DNA from: Pezizomycotina sp. ARF18
Taxonomy: Eukaryota > Ascomycota
DNA: 64,000 nt
Direction: 5' to 3'
NCBI GenBank assembly: GCA_002224055.1
Contig: AZLU01000185.1
Span: 18,129-82,128 of the forward strand
Translations under genes and position numbers: made by a program
Notes under the pieces: generated by a model
The model's input: only the letters and a program-made list of their open reading frames with translations
Database searches by the model: none
What the model was told of the DNA's origin: nothing
In this document: piece by piece, positions 1 through 12,391 of the stretch
How positions within the stretch are numbered: the first letter of the stretch is position 1
Layout: each line of letters begins with the position of its first letter

Positions 1-1715
1 GCCCCCGAGAACGCGATTCTAACAGGAAGAACTGATCGACGTAACTGTAAAACCCGCGATAAATTGTCGAGATCGATGGAAGTGCCGGTCTTGAGGAGGT
101 TATAGACAGCCTTAACGTTTTGAACAAGAGAAGCTTCCGAGCTGGCTGAAAAGACAAATGGTCCTCCGGATTTAGATTCAACCCAAGATGTTTGGGCGAG
201 CTCTGATTGTGGCTGGTCCCCGAAGTTCTGGCTTTCAGGAATGTAGCTCTCTACGATAGCATGGGCACTGGTGACAGTGTTAGCAGAACGTTACTCAAAA
301 TTTCCAATTGCCTTCAAGTTGGACTTACTTTGTTCCACCGAAACCAAAGCTATTCACGCTAGCTCGGCGGGCTGGCCTGTTGATACGGCTGGCCACGGCT
401 GCGCTGTGGTAGGGATTTTCAAATGGGTATAGAAAGGCTCGATCTTGGGGTTAAGGTTGTTAAAGAGTAGATTTGGAGGTATCATGCCTTTCTGTACCGC
501 GAGGGAGGCTTTCAAGACCCTGCCAGCCCAGCACAACCTTCCAGGTGACCGACGACAGTTTTGATAGAGCCTATGAGTAATTGCTCATCTGGTCTATAAT
601 TTACTCCGGCCTCATCACCCGTGGTTCTGGGAAGAAGGCATTACGAACTGCCTCGGCTTCGATAGGATCACCAAACGGGAGTTCCGGTACCGTGGGCCTC
701 GAAATATTGGCATCGGTCCGCTTCTTGGCGGCAGTCTAAACCAGCCAGCTGATACGTCCGCCGGATTAGGGCCGCTTGGGCGGACGCGCTTGGCATGGTG
801 ATACCTGCTGTGCGGCCGTCGGAATTTACCATCGTTTCTCGGATAACGCTCCTGATGTTATCATTGTCTTTGACGGCTTGATTTTACTCCTTTCAAGACT
901 ACGGCGGCGAACCCGTCGCCTCGTGCGTACCCATCGCCTCGATGTCCACATCCTCGACCGCGAGCCTGGAGAAAAGCATGTGCAACATTGACTCGGCAAT
1001 GTACGGCTCCGGGTTTAAAAATAAGATTGACCCCCGCGACAACCGCGATTTGCGATTCGCCGCTGCGAAGGCTGCGCACAGCTTGGTGAAGCGCGACGAG
1101 GCTCGAAGAACACGCCGTATCAATTGTGATAGACGGGCCCTTGATTTTAAGATGATATTCATTAGCATCAGGTTTTAGGAATTTGGTTTCGAGAGCCAAA
1201 AACTTTCTTACCTTCCAATCGAAAAAAGTAAGAGATGCGATTAGACAAGATGCTATTGGCGGTTCCTGTCGCCGCATATTTGGGAATCGTGTCGCCGTCC
1301 CGGAGCTGCGTCGCAGAAGTCCGAGGACATGACGCCCAAAAAAACAGAGGTATCGGAGCCGCGGAGTTGCTCGATGGAGGCCGGCGGACTCGATGGCTTC
1401 GTAGACCACTTCGAGTATGATGCGCTGCTGGGTCCATCGCCTCAGCTTCCGCCGGACTTATGTTGAAGAACGAGGCATCGAAGACGCGGTGATCCTGTGA
1501 AATGACGTAGGATTTCTGAACATTCGTGGTGCCATGGTGTTCTCCTTCAGGGTGATAGTAACTCTTGAGAGTCATCCGGTCAGGTGGGATTCTCCTAAGA
1601 TATCGCGCGGTTCGCATAACAAGTCCCATAGTTCTGACGGGGAATTGGCTCCCGGAAAGCGAAGCGCGTGTCCTACCAGGGCGATCAATTCCTTATCCTG
1701 AGCTGTCATCTTCAT
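1..1715 (-). CDS. Highly reducing polyketide synthase, N-terminal ketosynthase part (frame-disrupted, continues off the window)
   Basis: Type I iterative polyketide synthases build polyketide chains by decarboxylative condensation; this is the ketosynthase end. Reading starts at ATG 1715 ([20 protein letters not shown]), the usual position for an HR-PKS ketosynthase. In order I see [14 protein letters not shown], the active-site cysteine motif [12 protein letters not shown] (about 1090-1121), [15 protein letters not shown], the histidine motif EAHGTGT (about 685-705), the second histidine in [12 protein letters not shown] (about 535-567) and [11 protein letters not shown] (about 331-357), so the Cys-His-His triad is intact. 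Two introns are visible: 1140-1211 and 268-328 (the latter splits GGTN/AHAIV in frame). The frame shifts at least five times, e.g. one extra T right after EAHGTGTPV and a shift before [10 protein letters not shown]. After the ketosynthase the linker toward the acyltransferase starts and the window ends, so later domains are not seen. Family call is firm; whether the breaks are real is not. Confidence 0.9.
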
Positions 1716-4700
1716 CTGTCTGATAAGCTTAGTGAATTCCGAAGAGGTTTGTTGAAAACTGTTGGTATTGGGTAGATCTAGAGATCCCTTCAGATTATGT
1801 AATTGATAAGGAAGAAGTGATTATTGTAGTAAAATAGTGATTTTGATTTTTTCAAAACTTATGACTGGTAAAATTCTCTTAATGAAAGACTATAGAGGAC
1901 AAAACCTGTAATGTTCTCCTTGAAGTTCTATCTGCTTGGCTACTAGCTCGTGATTAAATAGCAATTCCTGCAGAGGCTCAATGGCGAGCACATTACAATG
2001 GCAAACACTTATGTCCTGTCTTAAACAAGACTATGCATCCGAAAAGCTCATATGAAATTTTGAAATAATCCTTTTTTGTTTTTTATTTGGGCTGAGAACC
2101 TGTGATATTATGATACGATCACCTCGAAGGATCCATGCCTATACCTTACGGTCTACCTTACTGGCCGACAACGTCCGGGATTGTTTGACCGGGCGGTTAG
2201 ACTATGGCCGAGAAACGAGCTCTAGGTTCGTCACACTGTTATCATGTTATGCATGTAGAATTAGAAGTTTGCTTTTCTACCTACTAGTAGTGAAACTGCC
2301 TCATAATCCAACAAGAAACGTAGCTTAAGTTGCAGTATCTAAGCTCCAGCATTGTGTTTGGCAGGCCACCAAAAGGTACCCGGGTTGTTGGATGATTAAG
2401 ATACCCACAGTCCCAGTGTCACGCAGTAACACGATCCTCCCAGAATCCAACGCAGCAAAGCAACTCCAAAGTCACCGCAAGTCGGAGAAGGTGCATCGAG
2501 ATCCACCGTGCAAGTGCTGGTCATGCGGCACGGACTACCAACGCCGGGCAGCTTAATAGACCAAGCCAATAGAGTGATGCCTGAGCGATAGCGAATAGCT
2601 CGGACCATAGAGTGCACGCGACGTACTAACGGGTTTATAACTCGATAGAGTATAATAAACATGCCACGGATTGTGGTGTGTTGCGTATCTCTCCGTATAC
2701 CATCGCGCGATAAGGCGATGCTCCGACAAAGTTGTCTAATCAAGCTCGAGATTCCGGAAGCTCTGTTAAAAGCCGTTGCGCAACAAAACCCGCATAACTT
2801 GCTCCGCCATTGCATGGATGTACCATGCATCCGGATGATAACTAATGTCAACTTCTGTGGTAATTGTTTCCGGCCCGGCCCGCCAGGGGTAGATTTTATT
2901 AGTTGGTCTGTGCGCGGAGTAGAATTTCATTTATAAGTCTCGCCGAGATTCTCAGACCCTACAGCCGAGATCCATCCCATATTCGGCAGCAAGGATGGAA
3001 ACCCCGGGCATCTGCATACACCCTTAGACGCCATTCAGGAATCCCCGCGCCTGAAGTCATTCCCCCTGATCTCGAAGCTCTATTTCAAATCTAGCAACTG
3101 GCGATAGTTTAGTCTGCTCTAGTCATATTAGGGGGGCAGGCTAAAGTTTTCGTTGCGTCGTTTCTGCCCTGACCAGCCGGAGCCAAAGTTATCATGGCCG
3201 GAGACATATCCTTACGGCCGCCCAACAAAATTAGAAGCCCGCGATTTTTTTTTTATTGATTTTTTTCTGCCTCACCATGTGTTGGTCATTCTTCCCTAGT
3301 TTTATTCTCTTTTGTGTTGTCTCTTTCTCGTCTTGCTCTTTCTCAGGCTCAAGTGATTATGATCCCCATACTACGGCGGCATAGACTGTTCGCTATTATT
3401 TCTGGCCGGTAGACATCTCCAAGTCCGCTCGCTTGATACGCGATTGTCACCTTGTGTTGAGTATTGAGCGGCCTCCAAGTGGCTATACTGATAGCGGCGA
3501 TGGCGGCAAATACCGAGCATCGTCATACTTCGATTGCGGGGCGGAATCTCCGGTGTGGCTTAACCGGGTTTCTAGCAGTACACGACCTCCGTGGGCGCTG
3601 GAACTAATGAAAAACATAACAGGGCTTCGAAATTGCCTTTAATGCGGTGGCACGAGCTTCATTCCGTGTTTACTATTGGCCTACCTTTCTATTACCCGGC
3701 GGGATGATGGGATTCTACTTGAATGGCTGTTGTCTAAGACAGGTGTTACAGCCGGCCAGGATAGCTCTCGAGTCAACATAGTAATTTCTAAATAGCATCC
3801 ATCGAAGTGGGCCTCTGGCACGACTCTACAAGTGGCTTTATTATCCGAATTACGACAGCCAACAAAGTTAGCTCCAGCAATGGGCCGGACGTATGATAAC
3901 CTCTCGAGCCGTATCTGTTGAGCTTCTCAGGCGGGCCAATTTGGGCAGCTTCAGCGCAAAGCGAGATGAAGCTAGGTCTGGACGGCTCCTCGTCTTTCTT
4001 CTTACAATCACTGATGGAGAAAAACTCGCTTGGGAGATTGTCTACTCCATAATACCTCGCTCTCTCCTTTTCCAGCCCAGAGCTTTCTCTCGCCATACTT
4101 GCATAAATGTGAGCAAGCTCACAATGAACTCATCCTAAAACCGTCTACTTACTGTCGTAGTGTGATGCAGTCGCTATGAAAAAGCAACTAGCACTATGAT
4201 GGATGAAAAATGGAATGAATCTGCTAAACTAAGAACTAGCTAGGTGGGAGAGGGTCCTCTATATACACGACCGTCATTTTGGGTGTGGGCATCTGCACGA
4301 CGACATTACTCTCGACCGATATCCAATTCTTTGTTCCACTAGCCTTTCGCAGGATTTACGTAACTATGCTCCCATCTCCACGAAACCCATGGATTCTCCG
4401 TGTTTTTTTTGCATTCATAGTCATTCTTTTTTGTTCTTTCATCATTTATCTCCTGCTTCTTGGGGTCCTATTGTTGAAACCTTGATATCCAATCGCTCGA
4501 GGCTTACGATCTTATTCAAACGTGTTGAAATGCTACTTTTCCAGCTACTATCGGGAAAAGCCTAAAAAAATAAAACAAAATAAAATAAAAAGTTCGAAGA
4601 AAGAGATAAAAATAGCTCCCACATCTGCATGAATTTCAGAATCCCTCGGCGCATTCCTGTGATAGAAGCAAACCGGCGAAGCCGTTGAGCGGAATGGACA

Positions 4701-6254
4701 AATTTGAGCAATTAGTCTCCAGTGACGTCTGATGGCTATGGGCTAGGAGTTCGACCTGGCTGGCACTTTTCATGGCCGGGACTATGCGTCTTGGACTCTA
4801 GCAAACCATCTTAGCGTCAAACCAAACGTTTGCTCTGCGATTCTGATGTCGCGGTCGGGAAGTCCGAGCTCAGGGACGACTAAGAAGGATAAGTCTGAGG
4901 TTTTTCGATCCGTATTTATAGGATCAAATTTTCAACAGGAATCTAATGCAAATGCGAGATACGCCATATCAATATTGCTTTATCAGAAATGATGCAGCTA
5001 ATTACTAGGGTTTACCATTTTGCGATACAATGAAGGAAAGATTTGCGAGGCTGATCTCTTTTTTGATACTCTCCATTTCCAAAATCAAATCTTAGATTGT
5101 TCCAAATAGAGGAAGAACCGAATTTAGAATTTACATGACTAGATTCCGACGAATTGGTGGTTTCCGGGTAAAAGAGTATATGTACAAGCCATGCTAAGTT
5201 GGCAAGTTTTTCTTCCGCGAAAATCAGAATTCATCCTTAAATCTTGGTTAAATAGTCTCAGACGAATGATTCATTCAATGATTGCAGCCAATATGACATT
5301 CGCTTAGAGCGACCCATATGTTGACCCTTGTTCCCATGAGGAATTATACGAATCGGGGTACGGCCCGGGTATCAGGCTACTTAAGCGTTTATTGACCCTT
5401 ATACTATGGGCATCACCTAAAAATATAGGAACCTACATAGAATCGTGAAATATAATCTGATCAATTAAAAAAAAATTTTTTTTTACTCTGCTGCGCTTAA
5501 TCTCGCGTTAGATTCTGTTCTAAATGTGGTTATGTTTAGCGATAGGGCGCTTAATCATAAGCAAATCGCGGCAAACCCGTTGTAGGTCAGGTTTACTAGC
5601 TAACCGTTTTTTTCTCGGCAGCTTGATACAATAAAGACACATGCTTTCGTGTTTGGCTGAATCACTGAATTACTGAAACAGTGCGGCTTTGATAGGAGGC
5701 AAATCATCATGCGCTAGCGCTCACATCTCTAGCTCGATTTGTTCATGAACGATGTTGGCAGCTATCTACGATTTCTAACAATGTATTAACATGAATTGAC
5801 CGAGTGACCAATAGATCTGACTAAGTAGCTGAGGGAACTTATGACGATTCGTATAACAATCTGACCATGCTATGAAATATAAAAATAGATATTTGTCCTG
5901 ACACCGGCACGTCTGGTTCCAGAGTTAGCGAATTGAATATTTCACTGTGCAGTCCACCGGCGAGCCCCACTAGCAGCGTATTGATGCCATGATCCGATGA
6001 TTCAGTAGTGGCGAGGCCAGCCCAATAGCAGAACGATGGAGTTTTACATCTTTTTAGATGCATTTAAATCGTGGGCGCCCCCATCTTTGGTCTTATTGGT
6101 ATTCATCTCGTTCCTATAGCTATATAAACTAATTCGCTTGTCGAACATAGAAGCAATTCTTTCTGTCATTAGTCGGGTTTAGTGTGTTTTAGAATAGAAT
6201 CACTTCAATGAAGCAAAACAGAAGACCCTGTCAAGCCAAATACCTCGACTCACA
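1716..6254. other. Long intergenic stretch, no supported gene
   Basis: About 4.5 kb upstream of the polyketide synthase. Several open frames of 60-150 codons occur on both strands at 2.1-4.1 kb, overlapping each other in opposite directions; none shows a recognisable motif, intron signals or signal peptide. The 4.5-5.8 kb part is AT-rich with an A9/T9 palindrome-like run near 5466-5485. I see nothing that can be named. Confidence 0.5.
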
Positions 6255-7317
6255 ATGAGCTCTACAACATCTACGTCATCCTCATATTCACTCTGGTCCG
6301 ACACTAGCGCGCCATCAGCACGGTCAGAACATATAGCAAGACCGCAGACCCCGTGGCCCGCAGTTCCTTTCGATCAGGATATATCAGAAGTTAACCCTCC
6401 ATACTCATTCGAGAGCCTTCCTCCTCCTTACCCATCGGAGTCTCCTTTCCTTCCTCAATAAGACCGGAACAGCCCTCGTCAGCTCGTGAAATTGCGTTTC
6501 GCTCTTTTGAATTCCAATGGTACGAATTGGGAATTAACTGACCGCTATGCGAGACAACTCACGGGCGCATGTAACTTGTCCGCACATGTCACGGGAGTCT
6601 GAAGCCCCTCCAGACTCTCAGGTAGCACCATAGTGGGTCCATTTAGGCTCTGGCACCTGGATTCAGCGCCGTTCTATTTCTCCGAGTGATACCGGAACCC
6701 CAATCTCCCTTAGCCGCCCCAGTTGAGCTCTCCACCGCTCTCCAATCATTCTTCAAGATCTCTGGCGTCCTATTCTTCTTCTGAATACTCTGTGCCTCAC
6801 ATCGCCGACCACCTTGGAATCTCTTTTGACGACTCGTTCCATGCAAGGATGGAGCAAGGTTTAATTTTTGCAACGAATGTTGTGATTACCATTCGCGTCC
6901 CCGCCACGACCCGTAAGGGATAACATTTCACCTGATGTTACGTGCAGCTGCACAATGATGTGGGCATCGGGGATCCGGGTATCAGTCGTGGCCATTACAC
7001 GCCTCGCGTTTCCCCAGACGATGATTCGGTTTCTAATCTCGACCTCGAAGAACATGTAGTCATATACTCCCCTCCTGATTCCCAACGCTATTCGCAAGGT
7101 CAGCAGCAGGCCAACCAAGCTGCAACCCCCCGATAGTTATGCCGCCGAAGGGTCGCCAGATTGGAGTAGACCGTCTTCAAGAGCCCCTAACCCACAGCAA
7201 CGTAGAAAAACCCCCTTCCGGACACCGTGCGAACCCCAAGCATCGGTTCACCCACTAGACCAACAGAAGACTTTTGCACTCCAGTCTCACTATTTTATCT
7301 ATAGTGCGCGTAGGTAG
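6255..7317 (+). CDS. Hypothetical Ser/Pro-rich low-complexity protein (frame-disrupted)
   Basis: Not recognised. Starts at ATG 6255 with a Ser/Thr-rich head (MSSTTSTSSSYSLWSDTSAP) followed by a proline-rich PPYxxE/S segment (NPPYSFESLPPPYPSESP). Open frames with the same Ser/Pro/Gln bias continue in other phases: IRPEQPSSAREIAFRSFEF just after 6460, MSSPPLSNHSSRSLASYSSS from 6723, a DDD/DLEE-containing stretch to 7136, and NPQQRRKTPFRTPCEP to the stop at 7315-7317. Together these suggest one protein of roughly 300-350 residues broken by four or more shifts or unrecognised introns. It looks intrinsically disordered. No transmembrane segment or signal peptide. The gene limits are a guess based on shared composition. 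Confidence 0.4.
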
Positions 7318-7700
7318 TGCCCCAATAACGGGAAATTACTCCAACCGCGAGATGTGCGCTAAAAATTAAGATCTGCCCTCAAAATGGAAGCCAATTAAAC
7401 AATAAATTAGCAGCATAACACCCGCCATATTTTATATGCACTCCGCCGCATACCGTATCTTTAGCCGTCGACGTTGAAAAGGCCTTGATTCTCGATGAGA
7501 CCGCGACAGCTAAAAACCCAAAATTTTATTATCGCGTCGTTGTCGCCGTTGTCGCGTTGTCGCCGTTCGTGACTGGCGGTGCTATTTATGGGTTCTCATT
7601 GCTGGGTTCTCATGGTTGGGGCGCTATCTACGACAGCTATGGATAAGTAATACATCTTACGACTGGAGGGTACCCATGACTGGAGTGTAACAAAGATCAC

Positions 7701-8365
7701 TTGTGCGACATATGCTTCCACTACTCCGATGATCCGTGCCACCGTGACCCTGATGTGCCCGAGACTACCTCCGAAACGGGAGGTTATGCTTGCGGAATGT
7801 GGTGGGAAGACGGCGCTTATGTTGTTCACCCCTGGGACCGTCCACCTACTAGACCTTCCGCCAATGGCGATAACGGCTCGGCGGCTTCCAGAAGTTGAAT
7901 TCGCAACAATTATTCACGAGGGAACTGCCACTAGCGCACTTTCATCGTTTGGTCATCCTACCCGTCATTTTCTCGTCAACTTTCACAGTCTTCATGTTGG
8001 TTATCGTCCAGAGGGTGCCGTACCGGCCGCTCAAATGACCCTTTCTCTCTGGGGGCTTAGCATATCTACGGATTCACTTAGCGAAGGCCCGGTGACACCA
8101 CCCGGCGCCGAAAATAAAGCGATCAAGCAATACTTCGATAGGATGCCGAGAAGGCAATTCCCGGATACCTCCACGACGCGTACGGTCTGAAAGGAAGGCT
8201 GCTGAGGAATCTATTCACGTGTTGCTTGAGCGGAACCCGTTACGCGGATATACTCATATCTTAACGGCATGGACAGTGATTTTGGGGATCCAACAAGATA
8301 CCAATGTCGCGCTTGCTGAGTCCAAAATAACTTCGCTCGAGGATCTTGGAATTAAATATCTGTAG
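7701..8365 (+). CDS. Hypothetical protein (frame-disrupted)
   Basis: Not recognised. A 153-codon open frame (7729-8190) is followed, after an apparent shift near 8170-8190, by an uninterrupted coding-like run AAEESIHVLLERNPLRGYTH ... ITSLEDLGIKYL ending at the stop 8363-8365. The second part has the look of a globular helical C-terminus (amphipathic, balanced charges). The N-terminal part overlaps a shorter frame with Cys and Trp residues (MCDICFHYSDD at 7701), so the true start is uncertain. No introns, signal peptide or named domain seen. Confidence 0.35.
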
Positions 8366-9357
8366 GGTCGGGCTCCGGATATATCCAAGCATGCTTCATA
8401 TTACGCTGCCCCCAGGTTAAATACCCAAATGTGCTGACTTCCTAGGGTTTTGTCCCTACTGGAAGTCTTCCTCCTCGTCGTTGCCACAAAGCCTCGCCCA
8501 TCTCGGTAGTGAACAATAACATCCGCATTTATTTACCGAAACACCTTAAAATCGCTGCTATCGCGGTGGGAAATGTATCATACAGATCTGACCTTTTTTG
8601 TGCCCTCTATTAATATTATTATTTCAAATATACATCTTATCTCATCTCAAGGCGTGTTCTGTCTCGAAATAACAGAAGTAGAGTCTGTCTCTGTATCAAA
8701 TCTGGGGTTAATCGTCAAATACGGTGTATTTCTCCCCAAGTCGGGATAACAGAAAAATATAGCCGGAGTAGGCTCCAAGATGAAACCGTCCTTTCCCGCA
8801 ATTCATCTAAGGTACGAGCGAAAAAGCTTACGGACAGATTTATAAACATCTTAAATCTAAAACCTTGGAACCTAGTCCCTACCTCGACACGCCTGGATGT
8901 AATACCTTCCATCTCATTGGCGTGGGGCAGCCGCGATCAGACCCCCTTGGTCTGCATCCGGACGGATGATCCGGAGCGCCCAGATATGCACCGTCAACAT
9001 AACCTCACAGCGCTGCTGCCGCTTGAGGCTGAGCGAGGGATAAAATTAAATGCTGACAAGATAACAACAGTCTTGGCTCGTCATTATCAATCTTGTAACA
9101 GGCTAAATAACCTATTCCAGTTAGACAGATATTCTTGTTTTTCCATAACGGCGGGTGGAGATGAACTGATTATAAGGATTGCCAAGATAAAGAAGAGATC
9201 GCGAACTGGGCATTTCAGGATTGTGTTAACCACCCGTCATCCTGCGCATTGCGAAGCCATCATTTCTTCGAAGACCTATAGCGGAAAAATATTTTTTTTA
9301 TTAAACGATTTCGATAATTACTTCGTATTTCCAACATCCCGATATCTATAGTCCGAA
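8366..9357. other. Stretch with one doubtful ORF
   Basis: No supported gene. A 144-codon plus-strand frame at 8917-9351 (starts MAWGSRDQTP, ends FPTSRYL) lies just before the hemerythrin-like gene but has no motif, intron or good start context; it may be chance or a decayed gene. The 8590-8660 part is AT-rich. Confidence 0.3.
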
Positions 9358-10187
9358 ATGAGTAAACCCTGGGCCGACTCGCCTTTCCAGCTCCAAACAA
9401 CGCCCGCCTTCACGCAAGATGTAAGTAAACCCTTCCCCTGGCTCCATCACGACAACGTCTACCATCCATTACTAACCTTTCCTCAAGGTCTCCGACCCTA
9501 CGTCCACCTAGCGACCGACATGGCCCTAATCCACAACTGCATCCTCCGCGGCCTGAACGCGGTCTACAACCAATCCTCGCCGTCTCCTCTCTCCCGCCAC
9601 ACGACATCTCCGGCTTCATAACATTCTGCCAATGCTGGTCAGAATTCATCCACGCCCACCACGACGGCGAAGAAGAATTCTTATTCCCCCGGCTAGAATC
9701 CCTCTTCGGCGAAACGGGTATAATGGACGCGAATGTAGAACAACATAAGCTCTTCCATCCGGGATTAAAGCAGTTTGACGATTACGTGTATAACGTGACA
9801 CCGGATAGTTATGATGGCGAGGAGATAAGGAGGAGGATTGGGACGTTTGGAGAGATATTAAAGACGCATTTGGATGAGGAGCTGGTTACGCTGTTGGAGT
9901 TGAAGAGGTTCGGGACGGATAAGGCGAGGGAGATATTGAAATTGGCGGATGATCACGGCGCACATGTTATGCAGAATGTTTCGAAGACAAGGGCTTTTCT
10001 GGGCGCGACGAGTTGTTTAGACGTTGAGTTTGAAGGGGGGATTCATACGAATTTCCCGCCTGCACCGACGCCGGTAAAGTGGTTGTACCGGTACGTGTTC
10101 TGGCAGACGGGGAGGAACGTATGGAAGTTCGCGCCCTGCTGGAATACGACTGGTACGAGGAGGGAGCTCTATGCGCTGCAACAGTAA
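9358..10187 (+). CDS. Hemerythrin-like (HHE cation-binding) domain protein (frame-disrupted)
   Basis: Fungal HHE proteins carry a four-helix bundle that binds a di-iron centre; physiological role in fungi is largely unknown. The N-terminus MSKPWADSPFQL is typical. Candidate metal-ligand motifs are in order: ALIHN (helix 1), HAHHDGEEEFLFPRLE (helix 2, His plus Glu), EQHKLFHPGL (helix 3) and HLDEELVTLL (helix 4). The C-terminal tail PVKWLYRYVFWQTGRNVW followed by RRELYAL is also characteristic of the fungal family. A GTAAGT...TTACTAAC...CAG segment at 9421-9487 looks like a 67-nt intron, but removing it needs a compensating shift; read through, it stays open. A one-base shift lies around 9575-9600, between NAVYNQSS and PPHDISGFITF. 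Length near 270 residues fits the family. No clear signal peptide, so cytosolic is likely. Confidence 0.85.
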
Positions 10188-10949
10188 CCGGCCTGTCAGA
10201 GTTTAGTATATATATATATTTTATCGTTCTTCTCCCAGTTTCAAGTCCTAGGAATAGCGCGTAGGAAATAAAATTTAATTTTACGGTGTATTACTTTGGT
10301 GTAAAGGCTCTAATATAAAAATTTTTTAATTTATAATATTTTAATTTTTTATTTATTTATTTTTATAAATTTATAATTTTATTATATATCTTGAAAGTCG
10401 TGATGTCACTCGACAACGATACTTCTTTGAAGGTGTGTTGCTCCAAGGCATCATATTATTAAATGACCTTGTAAGCTTAGCGCGAAGCCAATAAGTAATC
10501 TCTAATGTTGTTGTCTCGATGCCGTTGGTCTCGTGCTGATGCGCATTTTATCCACGCTTAAGTACAAAGGACCGGGGCACCTGCCCAGATGAAGCGACGC
10601 CACGAAGCACTGCGTCCTTTACGGCCTCCTGCGCTTCTGCAGTTCTTCTTAGCTCAATATATAGTCTCGTTCCCTTTTTGTGTCGGTCATTAGATTATAT
10701 CTGAGTTTTAAAACGCTGAACGGCGAAAAAAGCTTAAACAGTTGATGCCAATAGAGTATAATTTTGTTTCCCCATCATTACAAAAGGCTAACTCGAACAC
10801 TTGTACCTATACTTGATTCTCGGCGAAACGTCATGGAGAAGTAATATCACATCAAGAGCAAGAGTATTTAATATACGCATATAACTATTTTCTTCTATAT
10901 ACAAACCAATAGGATCTCTGAATGTCTCAACCTACCTAAGAAAGCCATC
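10188..10949. other. AT-rich intergenic spacer
   Basis: About 760 bp. It contains a TA run near 10206-10220 and an almost pure A/T block at about 10310-10395 just after the hemerythrin-like gene, probably its 3' flank. No ORF worth naming. Confidence 0.6.
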
Positions 10950-11022
10950 ATGAACCCCGAAAACGCGCACCGTGAGATCCCCATTATCTACCCACCCTTC
11001 TTTCTTTCGACGACGTTAACTA

Positions 11023-11057
<35 letters not shown>

Positions 11058-11363
11058 ACAGTCAGCATGCAGCAGCATATAATACTCGGCCAGGCCCATA
11101 ACGAGATTCTCCGCTTGAACTCGCAGCTTAGGAGCGCGAGGAGGCAACTAATAGCCCTATAGGTGGGAAACAAGAGTGTCGAGGAAGACAGAGTGGCGCT
11201 GGTCGAGTACTCAAGGAAGCTGTTAGCGAGCTTGGGAAGGTTGGAGGATGAGCTGGCGTACAACATCCAGAGGATCTTCGGGAAGGTGAAGAGCCGCGGT
11301 GATAACGGCGGCGGCGGAAACGGGTATGGTGGTGGGATGCCGACGTTTGGTAGTATGGGTTGA
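10950..11363 (+). CDS. Small coiled-coil protein A with Gly-rich tail (in-frame TAG)
   Basis: Not a known family. Exon 1 is tiny (10950-10971, MNPENAH), then a 90-nt intron 10972-11061 with donor GTGAGA, branch TTAAC, a T24 tract and acceptor ACAG. Exon 2 encodes a heptad-rich helix (NEILRLNSQLRSARRQL), an in-frame TAG at 11160-11162, then VEEDRVALVEYSRKLLASL and a glycine tail (GGGGNGYGGG) to the stop at 11361-11363. The TAG would be CAG (Gln) with one C-to-T change. It opens a run of five small coiled-coil genes (to 17.1 kb) and most resembles the AT-hook gene at 14.5 kb in having a helix followed by a charged and Gly-rich tail. Cytosolic or nuclear; function unknown. Confidence 0.55.
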
Positions 11364-12391
11364 AGCATTCTGCAAAAGAGTTATATATTCCTTCAGAAGT
11401 CGGAAGGGCAGGCCGGCGGAGGAGACGCTGTCTGTAACACGGGAGGATGTTTGCGATCATTAGTTTCTCTTTTGTCACAGTTGGGCTTAAGGGATTCAGT
11501 TGTTGCCATATCTTTTTTTCCTGTTCTCCAGGATAGACTCTTACTCTTCCATAATACATAGTGGTAAACGGTAGTTGATTCTTCTACTTCTCTCCCGCCG
11601 TTGTATTTTCATGGGGTCTAGATGAAGATTTCTACAATGCCTCCCGTTTCTTTTTCTGCTGCTCTCCTTTGAAATTTTGGCGGCGAAATCCTACAAAACC
11701 GCTGAACTTTCGTAGATAATGCTTCATTAGTAGTCTACATGGGCTTCTTCGCGCGTATATAGCCCGCTTAACACGCTGCAGCTTTTGCAGTTGCAAACGT
11801 CAAAATATAATGCTTGATTCGAATCACCTACAAATCAACATTTCCAAAAATTTTCAAACCGCAGTGAATCAAGCACCAAATTACAGGTGAATCAAAGCGC
11901 CCAACAAAACTATAGTATTATGATATTCATTTATTTTTAACCAAAATATAATTTTTTATAATATTAAATATATTATAAACTTGATGATTAGCTATTTCGT
12001 TATGTAATTTTTATTAAAATTTAATAAACACCGAATGAGTTAAGCCTCGGTTTTAGTTTCGATCTTACGAAGTAGGGCCTCACTTTATTTATCATTATTT
12101 TTTCATGATTTGCGACCTCTTTAGCTCGCCTGCAATTTTATTAGTTGTCGTGCTTGATTCAGCTGCAAACGAGTGCAGGCGAGGTCACACGGAACCTATA
12201 CATATTTTTTTCCCTGTATGTGTTTGTGCAAACAACCCCAGGCGAACTCACTCCCGACCCTAACCGAAGGGTTCCGTCCACTATTCCAAAACAAATGGCT
12301 GGAATTCAAGCCGGCCGAGCTACACGAACTACGAACCCATGTTCGGGTCAATATACGTTAGCCGCCCGAGGTACCCGGCGAACGTACCCCA
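11364..12391. other. Intergenic, AT-rich, no supported gene
   Basis: About 1 kb. A very AT-rich block lies at about 11920-12030. The plus-strand frames at 12145-12414 are Pro/Thr-rich and lack any motif or intron; they run antiparallel into the tail of the next gene and are probably chance. Confidence 0.5.

Noticed and set aside
2396-4138. Overlapping ORFs of 60-150 codons on both strands
   Set aside because: They shadow each other, lack motifs, splice signals and start context, and none continues in a neighbouring frame as the real genes here do.
9421-9487. Intron in the hemerythrin-like gene
   Set aside because: Donor, branch site and acceptor look good, but removing 67 nt breaks the frame; left as a possibility rather than a called intron.
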